Part shown: positions 7,375 through 16,064 of the stretch, piece by piece
How the letters are laid out: every line of letters starts with the position of its first letter
Position numbering within the stretch: position 1 is the stretch's first letter
DNA from: Vibrio porteresiae DSM 19223
GTDB taxonomy: Bacteria; Pseudomonadota; Gammaproteobacteria; Enterobacterales; Vibrionaceae
DNA: 64,000 nt
Direction of reading: 5' to 3'
Assembly (NCBI RefSeq): GCF_024347055.1
Contig: NZ_AP024895.1
Location: 2,542,001-2,606,000, forward strand
Program-made: the position numbers and the translations under genes
Notes under the pieces: model-generated
Databases searched by the model: none
The model's input: only the letters and a program-made list of their open reading frames with translations
What the model was told of the DNA's origin: nothing

Positions 7375-8834
7375 ACAATTCATCACTGCTCATTACTGGC
7401 ATCACAGTCGCCTATCTCATCATTATTTTGCTGGTCGGGATCAGCGCTAAACGCGGTCAGAAATCGACCCTAGAACACTACATCGCAGGTGGACGTAAAG
7501 TCGGTTTCGTCGTGTTATTTTTCATCTTTGGCGCTGAATGTTTTTCCGCCTCAGCCTTTTTAGGAACGCCAGGCTGGGCATACAGTAAAGGCATGCCCGT
7601 GCTTTATATCATCGCCTATCTCACCTTAGGAATCATTGTTTGGTGGTTGATGGGACCGATTATTGCCAAATCTGGGCGCAAAAAAGGGCTATTGACCCAA
7701 GCTGAGTTTTTTACTGACCGCTATCCGAACAAGGCACTGGGTGTGTTTATCGGTATCATCAGTTTGTTAGCCATGATTCCTTACCTAACGGTTCAAATTG
7801 CGGGTGCAGGCATGCTATTTCACAGCGCAACTGGCGGCATCGTGCCTTTTTGGCTTGGCGCACTGGTCGCCACAGCGGTCGTTGCCATTTATGTGTTTAT
7901 CAGTGGTCTCAATGGGATTGGATGGACCAACCTATTACAAGGGATCATGATGGTGGGCATTGCGTGGTATATCGGTATCGCCACACCAGAGCATTTCTTT
8001 GGTGGTATTGGCCCGATGTTTGAACAACTTAAAGACAAAGCTCCAGAATTCCTTACGATGCCGGGAGCGAAAGGCATGGGTTGGGGCGCCTTCTCAACCG
8101 CGATTTTGGTCAGCACGCTGGGTATTGTGATGTGGCCGCACATCTTTATGAAGTTTTATACTGCGGAAAGCGGACGCACTTTAAAACAAGTGTTTGTCTT
8201 CTATCCACTGTATGGCCTCATTATGGTGCCACTGTTGTTCATTGGTTTTGCTGGGATCTTGGTATTTCAAGATGCGCCATTAGCCAAAGCAGATGACGTG
8301 TTATTGGAATTGGTGGTGAACAAAGTCGGATTCTCCGATTGGGTTATCGGTATCGTGCTGTCAGGTGCACTTGCGGCAGCAATGTCTACTGCATCGAACT
8401 TAGCGCATACCAGTGCTTCTATTTTCGCCCGCGACGTTCTTGCGCCCTTCCCTAAGTTCAGCAAAATGAGCGAAAGCCAAATGCTGCTAACAACGAAAAT
8501 GGGCGTTATCGTTGTTTCCCTTTTGGCCTATGCCCTAGCGCTGATGAACATTCCAACCTTGGCTGCGCTGCTGCTTGCCGCTTACGGCATTATCGTGCAG
8601 CTCTTCCCTATGTTGGTTGGCGCTCTGTGGTGGAAAAAAGCGACTACTCCAGCTGCCATTAGCGGTTTGATCATCGGCTCAGCACTCACCCTTTACTTTC
8701 AACTGTCTGGTAACTCACCCTTTGGTTGGAACGGAGGTTTTGTCGGCTTGATTGTCAATGCCATCGTATTTGTGGCAATCAGTTTAAAACAACCGGCGGT
8801 TGTCGCTGAAAAAGCGGTCGTTCACGACGCTTAA
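7371..8834 (+). CDS. Sodium:solute symporter (SSS family)
   Basis: 487 residues, about 13 hydrophobic segments, inner membrane. The N-terminal part has the SSS layout with EHYIAGGRKVG before helix 2 and FGAECFSASAFLG in helix 2; helix 8 contains GALAAAMSTASNLAHTSASI, the region that supplies sodium-2 site ligands in this fold. Length and layout resemble the pantothenate/proline/acetate branches. Given the overlap with the DUF3311 gene and the upstream amidohydrolase, the substrate is probably an amino-acid conjugate or related carboxylate, but specificity cannot be read from sequence. Confidence 0.85.
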   Translation: MNNSSLLITGITVAYLIIILLVGISAKRGQKSTLEHYIAGGRKVGFVVLFFIFGAECFSASAFLGTPGWAYSKGMPVLYIIAYLTLGIIVWWLMGPIIAKSGRKKGLLTQAEFFTDRYPNKALGVFIGIISLLAMIPYLTVQIAGAGMLFHSATGGIVPFWLGALVATAVVAIYVFISGLNGIGWTNLLQGIMMVGIAWYIGIATPEHFFGGIGPMFEQLKDKAPEFLTMPGAKGMGWGAFSTAILVSTLGIVMWPHIFMKFYTAESGRTLKQVFVFYPLYGLIMVPLLFIGFAGILVFQDAPLAKADDVLLELVVNKVGFSDWVIGIVLSGALAAAMSTASNLAHTSASIFARDVLAPFPKFSKMSESQMLLTTKMGVIVVSLLAYALALMNIPTLAALLLAAYGIIVQLFPMLVGALWWKKATTPAAISGLIIGSALTLYFQLSGNSPFGWNGGFVGLIVNAIVFVAISLKQPAVVAEKAVVHDA

Positions 8835-8880
8835 TCAAGCTCATTAGTGCATTCGTTCATTAGTGACAAGCTACAACAAA

Positions 8881-8910
8881 AAGCCCCTGCCATATCGGCA
8901 GGGGCTTTGT
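8881..8910 (+). terminator. Rho-independent terminator after symporter gene
   Basis: Perfect 11-base-pair stem AAGCCCCTGCC / GGCAGGGGCTT with a five-base loop and a T-rich tail, about 45 bases past the symporter stop codon. It should end the amidohydrolase operon. Confidence 0.85.
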
Positions 8911-8950
8911 TTATTCTGTATTGACGGCTTACTGTTTTAAACTAGCGCGA

Positions 8951-9304
8951 TTAATGCTGATAAACTCGGTTCGCAATCTGGGTAAGCAAAATGCCCGTTA
9001 ATCCACCAAGGATATCGACCATCACGTCCATGGTTTCTAAACCGTGGTGATGACCCCAAATCTCACAGATTTCATGGCCCAATGGGATCATAACGATCAA
9101 TAAGCAGTGCCAACGCCAACTTAATCTTGATAGCGCCCAAGTCGTGACAACACCAACCAAACCGAAAGCGAGAAAGTGCAGTTCAAAATGCCAAGGGCCA
9201 GCGGCCTGACCTACTGCTGGAATGTAGGCACCAATGAAGAGCACTGACAACATGACGCTAAAAAACAGCACACGCCATGGATGGGATACGGATGATAAGT
9301 ACAT
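8951..9304 (-). CDS. VanZ-like small membrane protein
   Basis: 117 residues with four hydrophobic segments. The pattern HFELHFLAFGLVG in the second helix, a conserved Glu in HEICEIWGHHHGLE, and MVDILGGLTGILL in the last helix matches the VanZ-like fold, in which the Asp of the D-x-x-x-N/G-x-x-G segment is typical. No specific role is known for such stand-alone proteins. Start at the ATG at 9304. Convergent with the symporter operon and upstream of no obvious partner. Confidence 0.6.
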   Translation of the reverse strand: MYLSSVSHPWRVLFFSVMLSVLFIGAYIPAVGQAAGPWHFELHFLAFGLVGVVTTWALSRLSWRWHCLLIVMIPLGHEICEIWGHHHGLETMDVMVDILGGLTGILLTQIANRVYQH

Positions 9305-9481
9305 GTTGCCCCCAAAAATAATAAACGTATTGAATATAGCTACACTGTCACCGATCAGCCATCAAATCGTAACAATGACTGGTCATCACTCGGTCTTTTT
9401 TGCGTCAAAATTGCAAAATTGACACACTTAATTGGAAAAGAGATGAGGACAATGCGCCCAAACTTTCATGCAAATGGCCTT

Positions 9482-10096
9482 TTAATCACAGCGACACGCG
9501 TGACAGTCCCAAATGGTCATAATGAAATCGAGCGCTTGAGTGAGTGTCGCTAAGGTGGCGCCATCTCGAATCTCTATTGAAAGTCCTTTGAGAAACGAAT
9601 CGAACACCATGGCGAAACTCAATACATCCGTCGTTGCGCTGAGTTCTTGCTGGTCAACACCGCGTTGCACACAGCGTACAAGTGCTTGGCGAGTCTGCTG
9701 ACGTGCTTGTTCCGCCACTTTGCAAATGGCTTGATTATCATCGTCACAGTTAAGCCCCGCCAAAACCGCCATACACCCTTTCGGTGTGTGGCTGTCTATC
9801 TGTAATTCAATCGTCTGTTTTAACATGGCATACATAGCGCTGCGAGCACTGACTGCTGTGTCTTCAAGCAGTTGATTTAACTCGCCGCAAGAGGCCATGT
9901 ACTTGGCTAAGCACTCTTCAAAAAGCTGTTGTTTAGACCCAAAAGCTGCATAGAAACTTGCCGATGAGAGATTACCCAAGTGGGCTTTTAGTTCGGCCAA
10001 AGACGTAGGTTCATACCCTTTTTCCCAAAAGAGATGCATCGCTTTGGTGATCGCTTCATCACGATCAAAATTTCTTGGCCTACCCGCTCGTGCCAT
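9482..10096 (-). CDS. TetR-family transcriptional regulator
   Basis: 204 residues. Residues 5-55 form the helix-turn-helix (GRPRNFDRDEAITKAMHLFW, then TSLAELKAHLG...SFYAAFGSK), followed by a helical ligand domain in which ECLAKY begins helix 4. The GRPRxFD opening and C-terminal domain resemble the YxaF/NemR branch that senses electrophiles or drugs. The rightward MFS exporter gene begins about 580 bases away past the DUF2986 gene and is the best candidate target. Several cysteines (for example CHACRC at the C terminus) could be redox or electrophile sensors; that is speculation. Confidence 0.85.
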   Translation of the reverse strand: MARAGRPRNFDRDEAITKAMHLFWEKGYEPTSLAELKAHLGNLSSASFYAAFGSKQQLFEECLAKYMASCGELNQLLEDTAVSARSAMYAMLKQTIELQIDSHTPKGCMAVLAGLNCDDDNQAICKVAEQARQQTRQALVRCVQRGVDQQELSATTDVLSFAMVFDSFLKGLSIEIRDGATLATLTQALDFIMTIWDCHACRCD

Positions 10097-10178
10097 GTGC
10101 TTTTTTCTCCCTTGCGCTTAAGTTGGGCGAGACGTTAATCCGTTACGCTCTCCCTACAGACTTAATTAGTTTGCTTGA

Positions 10179-10388
10179 TCAGCCATTAACTTGGCTAGAT
10201 TCCTGCGCTTCATCTGCCTCAATAAGCTCAACAATTTCACCATTTTCTTGTTGTTCTGCTTCTTGAGTAGCTAATAACTCGCGTTCTGCTTTAGAAACGT
10301 AGCGAGGTTTGTTGCTACGATGCAGACGTGAGTTCATCTTCTTTTGCTTCTGCTTATAGATCTGGTTGATCTTTTTCTTGCGGTTCAT
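10179..10388 (-). CDS. DUF2986 small basic protein
   Basis: 69 residues beginning MNRKKKINQIYKQKQKKMN, a very basic N-terminal half and an acidic C-terminal half (EEQQENGEIVELIEADEAQ). This charge pattern and the opening RKKKIN match the DUF2986 family of short gammaproteobacterial proteins of unknown function. The basic half suggests nucleic-acid or ribosome contact, which is inference. An AGGATG-type site precedes the ATG. Confidence 0.7.
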   Translation of the reverse strand: MNRKKKINQIYKQKQKKMNSRLHRSNKPRYVSKAERELLATQEAEQQENGEIVELIEADEAQESSQVNG

Positions 10389-10676
10389 TATGAGGCATCC
10401 TCGGGTAAATGGCGCAGTAAAATAGCAGAAAGCTTCTGCTTATTCTACGGATCCTTTTGGTCATCAATCTTAAACAGGATTTATGAATAGCGCTCACGAC
10501 TGCTACTCAAATTATCCTCATTATGCCATCCCCTATTTGGCTTACACTCGCCAATCATGCACGTACTGTTTTAACTACTTACGCACGCAGCGCAACATCA
10601 TTCGGGTCACGTAACTCTCGATTAAACGTAACGCAATCAATACCCAACTCTTCCCATTCCCGATACGAGTTCACTC

Positions 10677-11876
10677 ATGAAACAAACACAGATTTCCTAT
10701 GCCGGAGCGGCTCTCTCTTTAATGACCACCTATTTAGCATCCGGAACCCCGATTCCCCTCTATGGGCGCTATCAAATGGAAAACGGTGTCAGCTATATGG
10801 CACTGTCGCTCAGTTCCGTATTGTATTTTGTTGGTGCCGTCACCGCGCTGCTCTTTTTCGGCCGAGTATCCAACTTTTTGGGTCGCAAACCCATCGCGCT
10901 TGCCACCATACTGCTCGCGGGCGCATCCACCTTATGTTTTATGACAATTACTGGGGCTACTCCTTTAATCATAGGTCGGTTATTACAGGGGCTAGCATCG
11001 GGTTTAGCCTCGACTGCCATGGCAGCTTGGGTGGTTGATAATACCCGCGCAGTGCCGCGCTGGTTAACCCCTGCGATCTTGAGCTGTGGCCCAATGACAG
11101 GACTGACTATTGGCGGTGTGGGTTCTGGTGTGCTGGTTGAATATGGCCCTGATCCGCGCCACTTCCCTTTTTATATCGTATTGGTGCTATTGCTATGCTG
11201 CCTTGCTTTACTCGTGATGAGCACCGATTCCGTTATTCATAAGTCTGGGGCATTAACATCACTCAAACCCCAATTAGCGCTACCTAGCTCAGCGCGAAGC
11301 GCCTTTCCCGTCGCGGCTTGTACTTTTGTCTGTACTTGGGCTTTGGGTGGGTTCTTTCAAGCATTTGGCCCTGCGATGGCACAGCATAACTTACACTCAT
11401 CAAGCGCGGTCGCTGCTGCTTTTGTCTTCGCCGCCATTATGGCACCAAGCTCAATTGGGGCTTCCCTCGCCGGTCGAGTTTCAGCCATCACGGCACAAAA
11501 GGTAGGAATGTACAGTTTCACGCTGCTATTGGGTGGGATTTTGTTTTTCCTCTACCAAGGCATGCTCATTCCCTTTGTGATCACCAGTATCTTAGCTGGC
11601 ATTGCCCAAGGGGGTGTTCTTACAGGAAGCATTCAAACCTTAGTCACCGATTTGAAGCAAGACGAACGTGCGAGTGTCCTATCGCTTATCTACACTTCCT
11701 CCTACATCGGAGCGGCAATTCCAACCCTGATTGCTGGACGAATGTCTGAATCCTATTCGCTCTTTACTGTGGCGTGTGGCTATGGGGTGTTGGCGCTACT
11801 TGGCTGCATTTATGTCTATGCTTTTCATCGACAAAAGGCAAAAACACTCGCCACACAGGAGAGTCATTACTCATAA
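10677..11876 (+). CDS. MFS transporter, drug-efflux type
   Basis: 399 residues with about 12 hydrophobic segments. GRVSNFLGRKP between helices 2 and 3 is the MFS signature A motif, and GRLLQGLASGLASTAMAAW in helix 4 fits. The protein ends with a basic cytoplasmic tail. It resembles exporters of the 12-helix drug group; the substrate is unknown. Ribosome binding site upstream of the ATG at 10677 is weak. The TetR gene on the other side of the DUF2986 gene may control it. Confidence 0.75.
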   Translation: MKQTQISYAGAALSLMTTYLASGTPIPLYGRYQMENGVSYMALSLSSVLYFVGAVTALLFFGRVSNFLGRKPIALATILLAGASTLCFMTITGATPLIIGRLLQGLASGLASTAMAAWVVDNTRAVPRWLTPAILSCGPMTGLTIGGVGSGVLVEYGPDPRHFPFYIVLVLLLCCLALLVMSTDSVIHKSGALTSLKPQLALPSSARSAFPVAACTFVCTWALGGFFQAFGPAMAQHNLHSSSAVAAAFVFAAIMAPSSIGASLAGRVSAITAQKVGMYSFTLLLGGILFFLYQGMLIPFVITSILAGIAQGGVLTGSIQTLVTDLKQDERASVLSLIYTSSYIGAAIPTLIAGRMSESYSLFTVACGYGVLALLGCIYVYAFHRQKAKTLATQESHYS

Positions 11877-11918
11877 GACTGCATAGTTAGTGACATCAGA
11901 AATGAGATAGGTAAAATG

Positions 11919-11954
11919 AAAAAACCCCGAAAACTCAAAGAGTTCTCGGGGTTT
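11919..11954 (-). terminator. Terminator after tRNA-Arg
   Basis: Hairpin with a nine-base-pair outer stem AAACCCCGA / TCGGGGTTT and an inner AACTC / GAGTT stem, with a T run on the minus strand. It lies 9 bases beyond the CCA end of the leftward tRNA gene. Confidence 0.85.
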
Positions 11955-11962
11955 AAATTTGA

Positions 11963-12039
<77 letters not shown>

Positions 12040-12053
12040 GCTACAGGGACAGG

Positions 12054-12081
12054 ATTATACGAGTTAAAGAGGGTAAATCAA
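12054..12081 (-). promoter_or_regulatory. Sigma-70 promoter of tRNA-Arg
   Basis: On the minus strand, -35 TTGATT (12081-12076) and a perfect -10 TATAAT (12059-12054) are separated by 16 bases, about 15 bases before the mature 5' end at 12039. Confidence 0.75.
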
Positions 12082-12157
12082 CGGATTTCTCTAACAATCT
12101 GTTTCAAATGACGAATTTTTTACCAATAAATGCTAATCCGATTAAAAACACCCCAAA

Positions 12158-12169
12158 GCAAACGTTTGC
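12158..12169 (+). promoter_or_regulatory. PurR-type operator upstream of folD
   Basis: GCAAACGTTTGC, a perfect 12-base palindrome equal to the core of the PurR operator consensus, 72 bases before the folD start codon. PurR in E. coli represses purine and one-carbon genes in response to hypoxanthine and guanine, so folD would be repressed when purines are abundant. The site is seen directly; binding is inference. Confidence 0.75.
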
Positions 12170-12240
12170 CTATGGATGTTCGCTAAATTATCTGCGACAA
12201 TGCGCGCAAAAATTTCACGACCCAAGTGTTAAGGAAAGTC

Positions 12241-13101
12241 ATGACTGCCCAAAATATTGATGGAAAGCTCATATCTCAAACGGTTCGCTCAGAAGTTGCT
12301 GAGCGTGTTAAAGCACGTCTTGCCCAAGGATTGCGTGCTCCGGGCCTTGCTGTTGTCTTGGTAGGTGAAGATCCTGCATCACAAGTTTATGTCGGCAGTA
12401 AACGCCGTGCTTGTGAAGAAGTCGGTTTCATTTCTAAATCATACGATCTGCCTGTAACCACAACCCAAGACGAGCTACTCGCTTTGGTTGATGAATTAAA
12501 TAACGACCCAACCATCGACGGCATTTTGGTGCAGCTGCCACTGCCAAAAGGCGTCGATTCAACATCAGTGCTAGAACGCATTTCTCCAGCAAAAGACGTG
12601 GACGGTTTCCACCCTTATAACGTTGGCCGCCTAGCGCAGCGTATTCCAGTGCTACGCTCTTGTACGCCAAAAGGGATTATCACGCTACTTGAACGCTACG
12701 AGATCGAACTACGTGGTAAACACGCGGTGATTGTTGGGGCATCCAATATCGTTGGTCGTCCTATGACGCTAGAGCTGCTGCTTGCTGGTTGCACTACCAC
12801 CACTTGCCACCGCTTCACTCAAGATCTAGAACATCATGTTCGCCAAGCCGATCTACTAGTGGTTGCAGTAGGTAAACCGCATTTCATTCCTGGTGAGTGG
12901 ATTAAAGAAGGTGCTATCGTGATCGATGTCGGTATTAACCGTCTAGAATCAGGCAAGTTAGTCGGTGATGTGGATTATGATATTGCCCGTGAAAAAGCGA
13001 GCTTTATTACTCCAGTACCTGGCGGTGTTGGTCCAATGACAGTCGCAAGCTTGATTGAAAACACCTTAATCGCTTGTGAGCTTAACGAGGCCCAAGGCTA
13101 A
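12241..13101 (+). CDS. folD: Bifunctional methylene-THF dehydrogenase/cyclohydrolase FolD
   Basis: 286 residues, normal length. FolD oxidises 5,10-methylene-THF with NADP+ and hydrolyses the methenyl product to 10-formyl-THF for purine synthesis and Met-tRNA formylation; cytoplasmic homodimer. Seen here: YVGSKRRACEEVG carrying the catalytic Lys, DGILVQLPLP, VDGFHPYNVGRL, the nucleotide-binding GASNIVGRPM and PVPGGVGPMT near the C terminus. The start MTAQNIDGK at 12241 is chosen for its AAGGAA site at about 12231-12236 over an in-frame ATG 15 bases upstream. Single gene with its own terminator; a PurR box lies upstream. Confidence 0.97.
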   Translation: MTAQNIDGKLISQTVRSEVAERVKARLAQGLRAPGLAVVLVGEDPASQVYVGSKRRACEEVGFISKSYDLPVTTTQDELLALVDELNNDPTIDGILVQLPLPKGVDSTSVLERISPAKDVDGFHPYNVGRLAQRIPVLRSCTPKGIITLLERYEIELRGKHAVIVGASNIVGRPMTLELLLAGCTTTTCHRFTQDLEHHVRQADLLVVAVGKPHFIPGEWIKEGAIVIDVGINRLESGKLVGDVDYDIAREKASFITPVPGGVGPMTVASLIENTLIACELNEAQG

Positions 13102-13125
13102 GTTTCCCCCAATGCTCCTAAAGAT

Positions 13126-13153
13126 AACGGCAGTCCAATGACTGCCGTTTTTT
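13126..13153 (+). terminator. Rho-independent terminator after folD
   Basis: Stem AACGGCAGTC / GACTGCCGTT with a four-base loop followed by seven T residues. It also sits at the end of the convergent tannase-like gene but has only a weak T run in that direction. Confidence 0.9.
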
Positions 13154-13169
13154 TATCCTTATCTGATAG

Positions 13170-14834
13170 CTAGCGTTGATAACCAGTGATTTCACGCACC
13201 CAATCTATTGCTCCTTGAGGGTCAGTATCGGCGCAGTGCCCCCCTTCCCAGAAATAGGCCGCATTCACTTGCTTACCATGTTCCACTAAGCCAGCAGCAA
13301 GGTTGGCTAATACCGTAGGTGAGGTATTGTTATCTTTTGCCCCTGTCCGTAACCACCAATATTGCGCTACGCCACTCTGTTTGTTTTTCAACAAAAACGT
13401 CATCGGGTTCATCATCTGCGTTAACTGCACCATTTGTGGTGTCAGTGCCGCATGGGTGTTATTAGTCGCTTGGCGCAGCGCGTACTCACTAAAATGGTTC
13501 GCATCCACATATTCAGAACCAAACAGTTTGTTCTCTGGCGCACTTAAGTCCAGTGTATCGAAAGCTGGTAGCCCTTTTAGCCGTCCCATATCCGCGACAA
13601 AATCTGCCCACGTAAACTGCGCATGCTGACCATCCCAACGAATCCACGGGTGGAGATCGAGATAGATTTTTTGATCATCATGAGTTAATCCGTTGAGATA
13701 GCGCTCTAATGCAGGAATGAGGTAACGCGATTTCAAGTATTGGCGATAATTGGCAGTGGTTAAGACACCAAAACCTCCCACACCTTGTAATTGGAGACGG
13801 TCAAGATAGTTGCCAAATTGCTTTACCAACTCTTTCGATGGTTTTTGATTGACCAGACTCCCCTGCAAAGGCTCTTTACCAAACATCCACTCATAGGCTC
13901 CGTCAGCATGTTCAAGGTCTGTTATAGGGCTATAGCAAGCAGAAGCGAAAATGGCATCGCTCGCCTTCGCTGCCCCAATCTTATCAAGATAAGCTTGATA
14001 TTGGTTTTGGTTACCGGAAGCGCCCAATAACGCCGATAGTGCCCCACCAGCGCTGCAACCGAATGAGATAATCCAGTTTTCATTGCCCGGAATGGTTGCC
14101 GAATTGTAGTGAAGGTAGCGAACAGCTGCTTTTAAATCGACTATCGCCACTGGGGCTTTGCCAAAATATCGCCCATCGACAGATTGGTTATCCCAACCAC
14201 GAACGCCAGGTGTCACAACGACATAGCCTGCCGCTAATGCTAAGTTGGCTTTATCCGACCCTATGCCAGGGAATACGGACTGCTCGCTCCTAGCCTTGTG
14301 GCTGGGCGGCATCTGATGGTCATCCATTGGCTCCATCGCATCTTGTGGCCTTGGTTGCACCATTCCCAAAGGCGGACCCATTCTCCGATCCAATGGCGTA
14401 CCCGGTGGCATTTCGCCGATAGGTGGACGAGGAGGGTGTTGGAAATGGGCAATTGGCGAATGTTGCGCTTTGCCAAGCGGCTGATTACTGGCTGACATAT
14501 AACCGCCAACGGTAATGTTAAGAATCACTGGCGCTTGCGCTACATTGACGCTTTGGCGATCAATCTCCACGGGCACGTCTATATTCAAGCTTTGATAGCG
14601 CAGATCGATTGGCTTAGTGACATAAGGGATCGATTGGTAGTGATGAACGACTATGGTTCGCTCTCCATGTTCCGTGTGGACATGGATTGTTTTGACCTGA
14701 TAGTCCTGCATAGGAAAAGCAAGCGAAGTCTCGGCCAATGCCGGTAACGAAATTGAAGCAAAGCCAAGCATAACGCCAATCGCTAAGGCCACTTGACCAA
14801 TGGAAACAGAGTGAGAATGATTCATATGAGACAC
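13170..14834 (-). CDS. Secreted alpha/beta hydrolase, bacterial tannase (subtype B-like) homologue
   Basis: 554 residues with a signal peptide (hydrophobic residues about 12-30, likely cut after PALA at 34). The nucleophile elbow FGCSAGGALSALLG places the serine at residue 261; the GxSAGGALSALxGASG form is typical of bacterial tannases, which hydrolyse gallate esters of tannins. A catalytic Asp and His fit RTGAKDNNTSP and WEGGHCADTDP near the C terminus. Residues about 122-185 are a Pro/Met/His-rich insertion not expected in the core fold. A free periplasmic or secreted enzyme is likely, since there is no lipobox. Substrate could be another aromatic ester; tannase activity is inference. Preceding CHASE or transport genes are absent. 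Confidence 0.7.
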   Translation of the reverse strand: MSHMNHSHSVSIGQVALAIGVMLGFASISLPALAETSLAFPMQDYQVKTIHVHTEHGERTIVVHHYQSIPYVTKPIDLRYQSLNIDVPVEIDRQSVNVAQAPVILNITVGGYMSASNQPLGKAQHSPIAHFQHPPRPPIGEMPPGTPLDRRMGPPLGMVQPRPQDAMEPMDDHQMPPSHKARSEQSVFPGIGSDKANLALAAGYVVVTPGVRGWDNQSVDGRYFGKAPVAIVDLKAAVRYLHYNSATIPGNENWIISFGCSAGGALSALLGASGNQNQYQAYLDKIGAAKASDAIFASACYSPITDLEHADGAYEWMFGKEPLQGSLVNQKPSKELVKQFGNYLDRLQLQGVGGFGVLTTANYRQYLKSRYLIPALERYLNGLTHDDQKIYLDLHPWIRWDGQHAQFTWADFVADMGRLKGLPAFDTLDLSAPENKLFGSEYVDANHFSEYALRQATNNTHAALTPQMVQLTQMMNPMTFLLKNKQSGVAQYWWLRTGAKDNNTSPTVLANLAAGLVEHGKQVNAAYFWEGGHCADTDPQGAIDWVREITGYQR

Positions 14835-14948
14835 CTAAATCAACTTATGCGTCGACTATAGGTGAAAGTGCATCAAGAGAAAGGCGGGATTACGGAGCTT
14901 TACACTCCCATGCAGAGGATTTACGTCGTAGAAACAGATTGAAATAAC

Positions 14949-14978
14949 CAATCGGCCTACCCAAAGGTAAGCCGATTG
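14949..14978 (-). terminator. Terminator-like hairpin after mltB
   Basis: Stem CAATCGGC / GCCGATTG extended by TACC / GGTA with a small loop, located just downstream of the leftward mltB stop. The T run on the minus strand is short (GGTTATTTC), so efficiency is uncertain. Confidence 0.55.
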
Positions 14979-15006
14979 AACTGTGTTATGACAATGACAA
15001 GAGCAG

Positions 15007-15981
15007 TTAGAACACCATTGCATCTGCTAGATGAGAAACAGCCAAAGCAAAGTAGTACGAGCGGTTCCATTTCATCAAGACGTTATAGTTGCTGTATACC
15101 AAGTACACGCGACCTTTTTCGTCATCAGGAATAATCAGCCACGCTTTAATGTCATCGTTTAATTTTGGCAACGGATGACCATCATAGCGAGTCACACCTA
15201 ACTCGTTCCACTCATGCAAATATTTGCCTTTATCCGCTTCGCGTCCAGCAAGATTCACATCAAACCCGTGAGGCAATTTTACTTGGCGTCCCCACGTGCG
15301 ACGATCATTCCAGCCAGATTGACTGAGGTAATTTGCTGTTGATGCAAACACATCGACTTTACTGCCCCAGATATCCTTTTTACCATCGCCATTACCATCA
15401 GCCGCGTAGGCCAAAAATGAGCTTGGCATAAACTGACATTGCCCCATTGCCCCTGCCCAAGAGCCTTTCATCTCTTTAGCATCAATATGACCCTGCTGCA
15501 GGATTTTCAGAGCTGCCATGGTTTCATTGCGGAAAAAGGCTTCACGGCGGCCATCATAGGCCATGGTCGACAACGCATCGATCACGTTATAACCACCGGT
15601 TAGAGAGCCAAAGTTACTCTCAACCCCCCATAGGGCGACAATAAACCTTGGCTGCACACCATACTTTTCACCAATGGCTTGCAAATCGTCATAGTACTTT
15701 TTATAGAGATTTTTCGCCTGTTCAACCTTCCAACTAGGGACAGCACGAGGAATGTATTCGTCTAAAGTCAGTTTTTTCTCTGGTTGATTGCGATCAGCGA
15801 CTACCGCTCGTGGGCGGTATTGAACGTCAGCGAAGGCATCCTGAATCACTTTATCAGAGATACCCTCCTGTTTTGCTTGCTGTTTTAAACCTTCGATATA
15901 CTGTTCAAAACCCGCATTGTCTCCGGCTAACACTGGTGAGGCGAGTGTTATACCTAAAATAATCGAAAGTAATTTTCTCAA
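15007..15981 (-). CDS. mltB: Lytic murein transglycosylase B (GH103)
   Basis: 324 residues. MltB cleaves the MurNAc-GlcNAc bond of peptidoglycan forming 1,6-anhydro ends. Seen: signal peptide (residues 1-19, cut after VLA), the catalytic Glu in ALWGVESNFGS, GAMGQCQFMPSSFLAYA, and DGNGDGKKDIW, the EF-hand-like calcium site. Ends in AVSHLADAMV, typical of the family. Unlike E. coli MltB there is no lipobox cysteine at the cleavage site (ASPVLAGDNAG), so the enzyme is predicted to be soluble in the periplasm, like Slt35. Strong AAGGAGG site before the ATG. Lies between ycgL and the tannase-like gene. Confidence 0.93.
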   Translation of the reverse strand: MRKLLSIILGITLASPVLAGDNAGFEQYIEGLKQQAKQEGISDKVIQDAFADVQYRPRAVVADRNQPEKKLTLDEYIPRAVPSWKVEQAKNLYKKYYDDLQAIGEKYGVQPRFIVALWGVESNFGSLTGGYNVIDALSTMAYDGRREAFFRNETMAALKILQQGHIDAKEMKGSWAGAMGQCQFMPSSFLAYAADGNGDGKKDIWGSKVDVFASTANYLSQSGWNDRRTWGRQVKLPHGFDVNLAGREADKGKYLHEWNELGVTRYDGHPLPKLNDDIKAWLIIPDDEKGRVYLVYSNYNVLMKWNRSYYFALAVSHLADAMVF

Positions 15982-16064
15982 GATCTCCTCCTTGAGCGGT
16001 GAGGCATTTGAAGAGCGCTGCCCCAGCTACCACCAATCCTGGATACTTCTCAAAACAGTTGGTG

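Noticed and set aside
10523..11038. 171-codon plus-strand frame overlapping the start of the MFS exporter
   Set aside because: It overlaps a clear MFS gene in another frame and has no protein-like motifs.
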